A DNA stretch of 64,000 nt. Source: Streptosporangium sp. NBC_01755 (GTDB lineage Bacteria; Actinomycetota; Actinomycetes; Streptosporangiales; Streptosporangiaceae). Of this stretch, positions 40,372 to 48,486 are shown piece by piece. Both the position numbers and the translations under genes were made by a program. The notes under the pieces are model-generated. The model was not told the DNA's origin. It saw only the letters and a program-made list of their open reading frames with translations, and did not search any database. Each line of letters begins with the position of its first letter. The stretch's first letter is position 1. The DNA is taken from the NCBI RefSeq assembly GCF_035917995.1, contig NZ_CP109131.1, forward strand, positions 1,984,001 to 2,048,000, in the 5' to 3' direction.

Positions 40372-41577
40372 CTACTGCGTGACATTTGCCAGCATCTCAG
40401 TCATCTCGCGTCCTTTAGCGGTTTTCACCCACGCACCCATGCGGGCTGGCATAGCGATCAGTTCCGCACGTTGGCGCACTGAGCCGGTCTGACGCAGAAG
40501 CTCGATCGCTTTGCTGGCCACTTCCGTTGCCCGTTCAGGGTCGGGAATCGCCGCGAGGGCGGCACCTTGCCGAGCCAGGAAAACCCCGATGTCACGGCGG
40601 GCCGTGGCGGGCATGGACGGAAGGATCTGATCCCAGAGGGTGACGGCGTCAGCGTTGAGTCCGAGTCGCCCGTAGCAGGTGGCTCGTTGGATCTCCACGT
40701 AGTTGGGCGTTCGGCAGGCGTTACCCCACATATGGTCATCGTCGATGTCGTCGATGAGTGTCGCGGCCTCATCCAGTAGTGCGTCGCAGCGAGTACGGTC
40801 TGCTGCCAGTGCGTACCCGTGGGCCCTTTGTTGTAGGGCGAGTACCTGTGTTTTCGGCATGAGCCCAGCCCGGTTCGACAGGGCTGCGGCGGTGAGGTCG
40901 ATCACCGCGGATGCGTCACCGAGGTCTACGGCCAGCATCGCCTTGTTCGTGAGGGCATGGCTGATGAGCTGGGCGTCCTGGGCGCGATGTGCCATCTCAA
41001 GGTTGGCGTTGAGCCATAAGGCCGCCTGGTCGGTCACACCGGCGTCCTGGCACAGCCAGCCGGCGAAGGCGGCGAAGCCCGCACCGAGACGAAGCAACTC
41101 GCGTTGTACTTCGCCCTTCGCTTGGCCTGCGAGTTCGGCGATGGACTGATACTGAACCACGACGGTACCTATCAGATGGCGAGGCCCCAGGAACGCGTCG
41201 GCGGCGTAGTGGCTTAGTAGCTGAAGGCAGAAGTAGTCCACCAGCTCCGGTGCCACGTAGCGGTTAGGAGAAGCCGGGAATGCCCTGGCGAACGTGGGGA
41301 TGGCGCCCGTCACCACTTGGCGCTCCTCCCGGAACAGTTCGGCTTCGGGGATGCCGAACGCTCGTGCGTACAGCACGCGGTACGGGTCGCCGGGCCGGTT
41401 GTGCCCGGCCTCGTACGCCTTGATCCGACGGATCATGGTCTCCCGAGTGGGCAGGTGGTTGCGGGTTTCCTCGTCAGCCGCCTCGACGAGTCGGCGGGCC
41501 ATCTCGCGCTGGGGCCACAGCCGGTTGCGTCGCTCCTCGCGGAGTCGTACGGCCCACGCAGGGAGATCAGCGGCCAT
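40372..41577 (-). CDS. XRE-type helix-turn-helix regulator with TPR-like C-terminus
   Basis: 401 residues from ATG 41577 (GTG 41580 equally placed after GAAGAGGTG). N-terminal HTH ~1-75 (WAVRLREERRNRLWPQREMARRLVEA ... IRRIKAYEAGHNRPGDPYRVLYARAFGI). A ~300-residue all-helical region of TPR-like repeats follows. This architecture is common among actinobacterial regulators, where one often lies divergent to small uncharacterised genes, as here (41755 onward). Ligand and targets unknown. Confidence 0.8.
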   Translation of the reverse strand: MAADLPAWAVRLREERRNRLWPQREMARRLVEAADEETRNHLPTRETMIRRIKAYEAGHNRPGDPYRVLYARAFGIPEAELFREERQVVTGAIPTFARAFPASPNRYVAPELVDYFCLQLLSHYAADAFLGPRHLIGTVVVQYQSIAELAGQAKGEVQRELLRLGAGFAAFAGWLCQDAGVTDQAALWLNANLEMAHRAQDAQLISHALTNKAMLAVDLGDASAVIDLTAAALSNRAGLMPKTQVLALQQRAHGYALAADRTRCDALLDEAATLIDDIDDDHMWGNACRTPNYVEIQRATCYGRLGLNADAVTLWDQILPSMPATARRDIGVFLARQGAALAAIPDPERATEVASKAIELLRQTGSVRQRAELIAMPARMGAWVKTAKGREMTEMLANVTQ

Positions 41578-41754
41578 CACGTACACCTCTTCGCCGTAAC
41601 TCGGGGGGAGGTTCTGTCGCCCCCAGCGTCCTCCAAACGCATCTGTGCCGAAGGGATTACGCAGCGTTGTGATGGAAGGAGATGTAACAGCAACGGGGCC
41701 CGCAGGCGCTGATACGCCGTACGGGCCCCTTGACCAGGAAGCGAGTCCTGATCC

Positions 41755-42141
41755 ATGGCCAAGGTTAGAGCCATCCGGATCCGTTGGAACGCGGATTCCC
41801 CGCCGCTGCCGCTGGGCTGCCGCTGGTGCGGGCATGCCCCCTATGCCCATGAGGCGCGCAGCCTGCCGCATCGTCGTGACCATCTGTGGGAGCAGCCCAC
41901 GTCCCAGCAGGTGTGCGCTCGGATGGCCGCGCGGCGGCTTCTGGGCCTGGGCGGTCGGCTACCGGTCACGGCGCCGTCGCGCCCGCTGAAGGTTCACCCG
42001 CCCGCCGCTCCCTCCCAGGTTCGCCCCGGACGTCACGCGCGGCCGGTGGCGGTCATCGATGCCTATGGCGGGGGCCGCTCGCCGGACACCACCTCCCCGC
42101 CCTGGCGGCGCGAGCCGTACCGGCGAGGGGTTGCGGCATGA
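41755..42141 (+). CDS. Hypothetical protein with Cys2 motif (128 aa)
   Basis: Starts MAKVRAIRIRWNADSPPLPL followed by GCRWCGHAPYAHEARSLPH, a short Cys-x2-Cys/His element that may bind zinc; the rest is Pro/Arg-rich. Divergent from the XRE-type regulator and overlaps the next gene by ATGA (42138). Not a family I can name; conserved-looking N-terminus only. Confidence 0.55.
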   Translation: MAKVRAIRIRWNADSPPLPLGCRWCGHAPYAHEARSLPHRRDHLWEQPTSQQVCARMAARRLLGLGGRLPVTAPSRPLKVHPPAAPSQVRPGRHARPVAVIDAYGGGRSPDTTSPPWRREPYRRGVAA

Positions 42142-42560
42142 ACGCGGCCCCGAAGCGTGGCGACGCTTCCGTGAGCAGGCGCGGCGGTCTCCCTTCCCCG
42201 GTGCACGCCGCCGCGCCGCCGACCGCCGCCCGGCTCCGCGCCGAAGAACTGGTCGTCGAGTTGGATCGCGCCCATGGCATCTCGGCCGACATCCATGAGC
42301 TCCGTTCCGGCAACGCCATCGTGTCCGTCTATCGCGGGCTCCTGGCCTACAGCGACGGTGAGAACTTCTGGTGGACCAGCCCTGAGCTTGACGGATCGGG
42401 TGAGCATCTACTCAGCGCCGCCTCAGGCCCGGCCACGGCCGCCGAACGGCTCGCCGAGCACTACGAGATCCTGCGCGCCCGCCCCCTCACCACGCTGCTG
42501 GGCTGCGAGCTGCCGCTGCTGGCCGACGTGATCCTGGCAGAGCATGTCGACCCGTGCTGA
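42138..42560 (+). CDS. Hypothetical protein (140 aa)
   Basis: After a ~35-residue basic tail: AEELVVELDRAHGISADIHE, VYRGLLAYSDGENFWWTSPE, SGPATAAERLAEHYEILRAR. A compact alpha/beta domain of unknown function, translationally coupled to the preceding gene and overlapping the next (start 42544). Part of the small operon divergent from the regulator. Confidence 0.6.
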   Translation: MNAAPKRGDASVSRRGGLPSPVHAAAPPTAARLRAEELVVELDRAHGISADIHELRSGNAIVSVYRGLLAYSDGENFWWTSPELDGSGEHLLSAASGPATAAERLAEHYEILRARPLTTLLGCELPLLADVILAEHVDPC

Positions 42561-42851
42561 CGCCGACGCGGCGCTGGCCGCCGAGCAGGTACAGGCGTAC
42601 GCGTACGGGTGGCTGGTCTGGTGGAGCCTGAGATACCGGCGATTCGAAGCCTGGGACTGCCGGGACGCGGCGTGTTTCCGCACCGTCCACGCGGACAGCG
42701 CCGCCGAGCTGTGGGACCGCATGCAACAGGTGGAACTCGACCTTTGGCGAACCTCGTCCCCAGGTGCCACGTGGACGACCTGGTGCGGGTCGCGGCCCGG
42801 ATCGCCGAACGGCTCGGTGAGCACTATGCCGAGCCGCTGAACCCATCATGA
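42544..42851 (+). pseudogene. Small hypothetical gene, probably frameshifted
   Basis: Frame from ATG 42544 reads AYAYGWLVWWSLRYRRFEAWDCRDAACFRTVHADSAAELW and then degenerates to Ser/Pro-rich sequence ending at 42840. The +2 frame over 42755-42851 instead gives a sensible amphipathic end (VDDLVRVAARIAERLGEHYAEPL). A single-base indel near 42750-42770 (natural or sequencing) would join them into a ~100-residue protein. Function unknown; last gene of the small operon. Confidence 0.5.
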
Positions 42852-43145
42852 GCAACGCGGCGGCACGGAGGGACGACTCCCGTGCCGTCGCGCCCAACTT
42901 CTCGCGAGCGGTGGTACGCAACCACGGGCCGCTCGCGGAGCTTGGACGCGATCGGATCACCCGGGCGCGAGCGCGGCTCCCGCCAGGGCGGCGGGGTTTT
43001 CACGCGGACTCCCGGAAACCCTTCGCACGGGCTCCCCGTAAAACCTTCAGCGTGAGTTCCCCGGAAACCTTACGCGCGGGCCACTCGCAGACCCTTCGCT
43101 TGAGCTCCCGGGAAACCCTACGCGCGGGTTGCCCGGAGACGCCGA
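42852..43145. other. Intergenic region with degenerate 24-bp repeats
   Basis: No convincing gene; an open plus-strand frame (42848-43177) is Arg/Pro-rich and simply tracks the repeats at 43008-43140. Confidence 0.5.
43008..43140. repeat. Degenerate tandem repeat, period ~24 bp, 5-6 copies
   Basis: Successive units resemble CTCCCGGAAACCCTTCGCAC / TTCCCCGGAAACCTTACGCG / CTCCCGGGAAACCCTACGCG. Lies directly downstream of gatB (stop at 43146). Confidence 0.7.
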
Positions 43146-44651
43146 TTACTCGGAGACGCCGAGGCGCTCCAGGATGAGCTCCCTGGCCCGGCCCGCGTCG
43201 GCCTTGCCCCGGCTGGCCTTCATGACACCGCCGACCAGGGCGCCGACGGCGGCGACCTTGCCGTTGCGGACCTTGTCCGCCGCGTCGGCGTTACCGGCCA
43301 GGACCTGGTCGATGATCTCCATCAGCTCGCCCTCGTCGTTGACGATCTGCAGGCCGCGGGCGGCCACCACCTCGTCGGGGGAGCCCTCGCCGTTCAGCAC
43401 GCCCTCCAGCACCTGGCGGGCCAGCTTGTCGTTCAGCGCTCCCCCGGCGACCATCGCGCACACCCTGGCGATCTGGTCCGGGGTGATCCGCAGCGCGCTC
43501 AGCGGGAGCCCCGCCTCGTTGGCGCGGCGGGCCAGCTCGCCCATCCACCACTTGCGGGCGTCCACCGGCGGGGCCCCGGCGGCGACCGTCGCCTCGACCA
43601 GGCCGATGGCGTCGGCGTTGTGCATGGACGTCATGTCCAGGTCGGACACGCCCCACTCCTGCTGGAGCCGCTTGCGCCGCACGCCCGGCAGCTCCGGCAG
43701 GGCCGCCTTGAGCGTGGCGACCCACGCGGGGTCGGGGGCGATCGGCACCAGGTCGGGCTCGGGGAAGTAGCGGTAGTCCTGCGCCTCCTCCTTGGACCGT
43801 CCCGAGGTGGTGGTGCCGGTGTTCTCGTGGAAGTGGCGGGTCTCCTGGATGATCCGGCCGCCGCCGGCCAGGATCGCGGCCTGGCGCTCGATCTCACCCC
43901 GTACGGAGCGCTCGACGCTGCGCAGCGAGTTGACGTTCTTGGTCTCGGTGCGGGTGCCCCACTCCGAGGAGCCACGCGGCATGAGCGAGACGTTGACGTC
44001 AAAACGCATGGAGCCCTCCTCCATGCGTACGTCCGAGACGCCGAGACCGCGCACCAGCTCGCGCAGCTCGGTACCGTAGGCGCGGGCGATCTCGGGAGCG
44101 AGCCTGTCGGTCCCCGGAATCGGCTTGGTGACGATCTCCACCAGCGGGATGCCCGCCCGGTTGTAGTCGACGATCGAGTAGTCGGCCCCGTGGATGCGAC
44201 CGGTCGCGCCGCCCACATGGGTGGACTTGCCGGTGTCCTCCTCCAGGTGAACGCGCTCGATCTCGATCCGCACCGTCCTGCCGTCGACCTCGACGTCGAG
44301 GTAGCCGTCGAAACAGAGCGGCTCGTCGTACTGGCTGATCTGGTAGTTCTTCGGCATGTCCGGATAGAAATAGTTCTTCCGGGCGAAGCGGCACCATTCA
44401 GCGATGGAGCAGTTGAGCGCCAGGCCGATGCGGATCGTCGACTCGATCGCGGCGGCGTTGGCCGTCGGCAGCGAACCCGGCAGCGCCAGGCAGACCGGGC
44501 AGACGTGCGTGTTCGGCGGGGCGCCGAACGTGGTCGGGCAGCCGCAGAACATCTTCGACGCCGTACCCAGCTCGACGTGCGTCTCCAGGCCCAGCACCGG
44601 CTCGAAGCGCTCCAGCGCCTCGTCGTACGGCATCAACGTCTCAGCGCTCAC
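43146..44651 (-). CDS. gatB: Asp-tRNA(Asn)/Glu-tRNA(Gln) amidotransferase subunit B
   Basis: 501 residues from GTG 44651. GatB cradle domain: [20 protein letters not shown] with further Cys in [14 protein letters not shown] (zinc), [36 protein letters not shown] and [15 protein letters not shown]-terminal YqeY-like tail (ELILERLG). It activates the mischarged Glu/Asp-tRNA for amidation by GatA's ammonia. Separated from gatCA on the same strand by the ATPase/DUF4276 pair. Confidence 0.97.
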   Translation of the reverse strand: MSAETLMPYDEALERFEPVLGLETHVELGTASKMFCGCPTTFGAPPNTHVCPVCLALPGSLPTANAAAIESTIRIGLALNCSIAEWCRFARKNYFYPDMPKNYQISQYDEPLCFDGYLDVEVDGRTVRIEIERVHLEEDTGKSTHVGGATGRIHGADYSIVDYNRAGIPLVEIVTKPIPGTDRLAPEIARAYGTELRELVRGLGVSDVRMEEGSMRFDVNVSLMPRGSSEWGTRTETKNVNSLRSVERSVRGEIERQAAILAGGGRIIQETRHFHENTGTTTSGRSKEEAQDYRYFPEPDLVPIAPDPAWVATLKAALPELPGVRRKRLQQEWGVSDLDMTSMHNADAIGLVEATVAAGAPPVDARKWWMGELARRANEAGLPLSALRITPDQIARVCAMVAGGALNDKLARQVLEGVLNGEGSPDEVVAARGLQIVNDEGELMEIIDQVLAGNADAADKVRNGKVAAVGALVGGVMKASRGKADAGRARELILERLGVSE

Positions 44652-44754
44652 TGTCGTTCACCACTCCTCGCTCGCTACGCGGAGCGCTCGTTCCTCGCGC
44701 GCCACTCCGCTCACTGCGTCGGGCTCTCTCAGCGCTCACTGTCGTTCACCACTC
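44641..44754. repeat. 26-bp direct repeat flanking the gatB 5' end
   Basis: TCAGCGCTCACTGTCGTTCA plus CCACTC occurs at 44641-44666 and 44729-44754. On the minus strand each copy carries GAGTGGTGAACGACAGTGAGCGCTGA, i.e. the ribosome site and the GTG start of gatB. The 62 bases between are GCTCGCTACGCGGAGCGCTC-type sequence. Confidence 0.9.
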
Positions 44755-44766
44755 TCATTGTCCTCG

Positions 44767-45333
44767 TCATAGGTAACCAAGTCCCTTCAACGCGTTCCTC
44801 GTCTCGGCCACCCAGTTCGCGTAGGCGGGCACCTGGGCCAGGACGGCGAGATCGATGTTGCGTCCTATGTATTCGAAGTAGTCGCGGACCGGCTTGCCGC
44901 GCCGGGGAACGGTCGCGGCCAGCACCCCCGCCGGGTCGGCGATCCTCTCCACGTCGCGGGGCCGTGCGGGCAGCCCGCTGAGGTCGCTGCCGACCAGCCC
45001 CGCCCACACCGCGCGGTCGGCGAGCAGCCAGGCCTCGGTGTCACCAAGACCGATCACCGGCACCAGGTAGTGCGAGTGGTAGCGGACGCCGTCGCTACGG
45101 CGGCGCTCCCGCCCGTCGTCGTGCGTGAAGAGCAGGTGGCAGTCGGCCGCGAGCTCCTCCAGCGCGGTGACCATGTGTTCCCGGTCGTGAGAGACGATCT
45201 CCGTCTCCTCGATGTCCACCGCGTACGGTGACATCCAGGTGAGCTCGCGCAGCTGCCTGGCGATCACGATGCCGAGGAAGCCCTCGTCGGTCTCCCCCTC
45301 CGCGATGAGTCCCGGAACCAGCGGGCGGCTCAT
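44767..45333 (-). CDS. DUF4276 family (TOPRIM-like) protein
   Basis: 188 residues, start overlapping the stop of the ATPase gene (ATGA at 45330). LIAEGETDEGFLGIVIARQL near the N-terminus (Glu of the TOPRIM-like fold), CHLLFTHDDGRE (acidic pair) and VIGLGDTEAWLLADRAVWA. DUF4276 proteins pair with AAA/RecF-type ATPases in a manner similar to the OLD/PARIS-type ATPase-TOPRIM systems and are candidate nucleases. No demonstrated activity for this family known to me. Confidence 0.78.
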   Translation of the reverse strand: MSRPLVPGLIAEGETDEGFLGIVIARQLRELTWMSPYAVDIEETEIVSHDREHMVTALEELAADCHLLFTHDDGRERRRSDGVRYHSHYLVPVIGLGDTEAWLLADRAVWAGLVGSDLSGLPARPRDVERIADPAGVLAATVPRRGKPVRDYFEYIGRNIDLAVLAQVPAYANWVAETRNALKGLGYL

Positions 45334-46418
45334 GCGGCCGCTCCCAGGTACTTGCGGACCTGCCGGGGTGAGATGAACGTGCCCGGCTCACCGTCCGGCT
45401 GGATCGGCTTGGCCACGGTCACCCGCGACACCCGGTCGTTGTCGGGGTCGACGCGGACCGCGGTGTCGAGGAACGTCAGCGCGTCCGGCTCGGTCCGGTA
45501 GACCTCCGCGACGACGATCGGGGACTGGCTGGTGAGGATCACCTGCCGCGGCGGCTCGGCACCCCCCGGCCCGGAGGTCTTCTGGCGCACCCGCCGCAGC
45601 AGCTCGCCGAGGCGCCCCGGGTGGACGCCGTTCTCGATCTCCTCCACCAGCAGCGTGCCCGGGTGGTCGGGGTCGTGCAGGGCGGTCAGCAGTCCGAGGA
45701 CCCGCAGGGTGCCGTCGGACAGCAGCGTGGCCGGTACCGCTCCCTGGCCGTCGACGAGCAGGTCGAAGGAGCATTCCCTCCGGTCGGTGCGCGGCACCAG
45801 CCCGGTGACGTCGGGAAGCACCCCCGCGAGGTCGACCACGAGGTCGGCCAGCGCCTCCGTACCGGCCATCCGCCCGAGCACCGCGGCCAGGTTCGCACCG
45901 TCGGCCGCGAGCGGCCCCCGGTTGGCCGCGGGGCAGCGGCGGCGCATCGCCGCCGGGGACGGCGAGTAGCGGCGCCACGAGGAGACCGTACGGCGGGGCG
46001 TGTTCTCGGGGTCGGGGTCCTCGACCAGGAGATCCAGCAGCTCGTGCGGGATCCGCTGGGCCACGTGGCTGACGACGGCCCCGCTGGTCCTGGGGATCTT
46101 CAGCACCATCTCCGCGCCCACGTCGAACCTGACCGGCACCACGGAGCCGGGCTCCGGGGTGACCAGCGCCTCCACCGAGACGACGAACCCGCCCACGGCG
46201 GAGCCGTGGGCGACCCGGTGGAACTGCTCACCAGGCAGCCCGCGGGTCGCGCCCAGCAACCCGCCGGGGCCCTCGATCTCGGCCGCCACGAACCCCACGG
46301 CGTCGAAGAGGTTCGACTTGCCGCTCGCGTTGGGGCCCACCAGCGCGAGGAAGGGCGGCACATCGAGATCGAAGCTCAAGAAGGACTTGAACCCGTCGAT
46401 CTCGATCCGAGTGATCAT
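45330..46418 (-). CDS. RecF/OLD-like AAA family ATPase
   Basis: 362 residues. ITRIEIDGFKSFLSFDLDVP, Walker A LALVGPNASGKSNLFDAVGF, an ABC-like signature LLSDGTLRVLGLL, Walker B GTLLVEEIENGVHPGRL and VILTSQSPIVVAEV. This AAA_21-type ATPase is the sensor half of two-gene systems with a TOPRIM or DUF4276 effector. Overlaps the effector by 4 bp. Sits between gatA (55 bp away) and gatB, which are normally adjacent. Confidence 0.85.
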   Translation of the reverse strand: MITRIEIDGFKSFLSFDLDVPPFLALVGPNASGKSNLFDAVGFVAAEIEGPGGLLGATRGLPGEQFHRVAHGSAVGGFVVSVEALVTPEPGSVVPVRFDVGAEMVLKIPRTSGAVVSHVAQRIPHELLDLLVEDPDPENTPRRTVSSWRRYSPSPAAMRRRCPAANRGPLAADGANLAAVLGRMAGTEALADLVVDLAGVLPDVTGLVPRTDRRECSFDLLVDGQGAVPATLLSDGTLRVLGLLTALHDPDHPGTLLVEEIENGVHPGRLGELLRRVRQKTSGPGGAEPPRQVILTSQSPIVVAEVYRTEPDALTFLDTAVRVDPDNDRVSRVTVAKPIQPDGEPGTFISPRQVRKYLGAAA

Positions 46419-46472
46419 GCCGCCGTTCTCCCTGTCACCTGTCGCCCCCTCGCCCCGAAATCCAGAAAACCC

Positions 46473-47963
46473 TTATAGCTCCGGGGCTCTGGACAGCAGG
46501 CTGCCGCCCCACCGTGCCTGGAGGGCCTTCTCGACCGCGGCGCCGACCCGGTAGCAGCGGTCGTCGCCGAGCACCGGGGCCATGATCTGCAGACCGACCG
46601 GCAGGCCGTCCTCGTCCGCCAGGCCGCACGGGACCGAGATGGCCGCGTTGCCCGCCAGGTTGGCCGGGATGGTGCACAGGTCCGCCAGGTACATCGCCAT
46701 GGGGTCGTCGGCGCGCTCGCCGATCGGGAACGCCGTGGTGGGCGTCGTCGGCGAGATGAGCACGTCCACCTGCTGGAAGGCCGCCTCGAAGTCGCGCGCG
46801 ATGAGCGTGCGGACCTTCTGCGCCTGGCCGTAGTAGGCGTCGTAGTAACCGCTGGACAGCGCGTACGTGCCCAGGATGATGCGGCGCTTGACCTCGGGGC
46901 CGAAGCCCTGTGCCCTGGTCAGGGCCATGACCTCCTCGGCGCTGCGCGTGCCGTCGTCGCCGACGCGCAGGCCGTACCTCATGGCGTCGAAGCGGGCCAG
47001 GTTGGAGGAGCACTCCGAGGGGGCGATGAGGTAGTACGCCGGGAGGGCGGTGGTGAACGAGGGGCAGGAAACCTCGAAGACCTTCGCGCCCAGCGATTCC
47101 AGCAGCTCCACGGTCTCGTGGAAACGCGCGAGCACGCCCGCCTGGTAGCCGTCGCCGCCGAACTCCTTGACCACGCCGATGCGCAGCCCCGCCACGTCGC
47201 CGTTGCGCGCCGCCTCCACGACCGAGGGCACCGGGGCGTCGACGGAGGTCGAGTCCATCGCGTCGTGGCCGGAGAACGCCTCGTGCAGCAGCGCCGCGTC
47301 CAGCACGTTGCGGGCGAAGGGGCCCGGCGTGTCGAGCGAGCTGGCGAAAGCGATCAGGCCGTAGCGGGACGAGCCGCCGTAGGTCGGCTTCATGCCCACG
47401 ATGCCGGTGACCGCGGCGGGCTGGCGGATCGAGCCGCCGGTGTCGGTGCCGGTGGACAGCGGGGCCTCGTAGGCGGCGACCGCGGCGGACGAGCCGCCGG
47501 AGGAGCCGCCGGGGATGCGGGACAGGTCCCACGGGTTGTGGGTGGGACCGTAGGCGGAGTTCTCGGTGGAGGAGCCCATCGCGAACTCGTCCAGGTTGGT
47601 CTTGCCGAGGATCACCAGCCCGGCCTCGCGCAGGCGGCGGGTCACGGTCGCGTCGTACGGCGGGTTCCAGCCCTGGAGGATCTTCGACCCGGCCGTGGTC
47701 GGCATGTCGGCGGTGCTGAAGACGTCCTTGTGCGCGATCGGCACGCCGGCCAGCGGGCCGAGCTCCTCGCCGGCCGCCCGGCGGGCGTCGACGGCTCGCG
47801 CCTGCTCCAGGGTCGTCTCGGCGTTGATGTGCAGGAAGGCGTTGATCTTCGGCTCGACGGCGGCCATCCGGTCGAGGTGGGCCTGAGCGACCTCGACGGC
47901 GGAGACCTCACCGCTCGCGATCAGCGCGCCCAGGTCTGCGGCGGACTTGCGGATGAGGCTCAT
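46473..47963 (-). CDS. gatA: Asp-tRNA(Asn)/Glu-tRNA(Gln) amidotransferase subunit A
   Basis: 496 residues from ATG 47963, overlapping the gatC stop by 4 bp. Amidase-signature family with [10 protein letters not shown] (Lys), [16 protein letters not shown] and [15 protein letters not shown] supplying the Ser-cisSer-Lys triad. It hydrolyses glutamine to ammonia for transamidation. Some downstream long frames on the same strand are shadows of this gene. Confidence 0.97.
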   Translation of the reverse strand: MSLIRKSAADLGALIASGEVSAVEVAQAHLDRMAAVEPKINAFLHINAETTLEQARAVDARRAAGEELGPLAGVPIAHKDVFSTADMPTTAGSKILQGWNPPYDATVTRRLREAGLVILGKTNLDEFAMGSSTENSAYGPTHNPWDLSRIPGGSSGGSSAAVAAYEAPLSTGTDTGGSIRQPAAVTGIVGMKPTYGGSSRYGLIAFASSLDTPGPFARNVLDAALLHEAFSGHDAMDSTSVDAPVPSVVEAARNGDVAGLRIGVVKEFGGDGYQAGVLARFHETVELLESLGAKVFEVSCPSFTTALPAYYLIAPSECSSNLARFDAMRYGLRVGDDGTRSAEEVMALTRAQGFGPEVKRRIILGTYALSSGYYDAYYGQAQKVRTLIARDFEAAFQQVDVLISPTTPTTAFPIGERADDPMAMYLADLCTIPANLAGNAAISVPCGLADEDGLPVGLQIMAPVLGDDRCYRVGAAVEKALQARWGGSLLSRAPEL

Positions 47964-48259
47964 GCTTCCTCCCCGAGGATGCGCGGCACGCGGAAGCGGC
48001 CGTCCTCTACTGCCGGGGCGCCTGACAGCGCCTGTTCCGGCGTCAGTCCTGGCCGCACCTCGTCGGGGCGGTAGACGTTGGTGAGCGGCAGCGCGTGCGA
48101 GGACGGCGGGATGTCGTCGGCCGCCACCTCGGCGACGCGGGCGACCGCACCGATGATCACATCGAGCTGGGCGGCGAAGTGGTCGAGCTCCTCGTCGGCC
48201 AGCGCCAGCCGGGACAGCCGGGCGAGGTGAGCGACCTCGTCGCGGGTTATGGCGGACAT
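47960..48259 (-). CDS. gatC: Asp-tRNA(Asn)/Glu-tRNA(Gln) amidotransferase subunit C
   Basis: 99 residues from ATG 48259: [20 protein letters not shown], the conserved N-terminal helix, and a C-terminal [21 protein letters not shown] that wraps GatA. Stabilises GatA-GatB. First gene of gatC-gatA. Confidence 0.95.
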   Translation of the reverse strand: MSAITRDEVAHLARLSRLALADEELDHFAAQLDVIIGAVARVAEVAADDIPPSSHALPLTNVYRPDEVRPGLTPEQALSGAPAVEDGRFRVPRILGEEA

Positions 48260-48486
48260 GAGTCGTTGAACCCGTTTCGTGGAATGGCAATTGGACACTG
48301 TCATCCTATGGCTCGTGGCCTGAGGGTCCTGACTCATTAACACCGTCGCAACCAACCGAAGATCTCTTACTCGAAGCGGTCAGACCGCCCCCGGCCCGCC
48401 AGGCCGGAGAAATCGGCTCCCGGACCGCCCGATACGCGCCTGTAATGCCGCCGCGACCAGGGCCTGGACGGGGAGCTCGCGGAGCG

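Noticed and set aside
43008-43140. Possible CRISPR array downstream of gatB
   Set aside because: Period of 24 bp with degenerate units and no spacer/repeat alternation.
42848-43177. 109-codon frame between the island and gatB
   Set aside because: Arg/Pro/Thr-rich translation of the 24-bp repeats, overlapping the gatB 3' end; no ribosome site or conserved feature.
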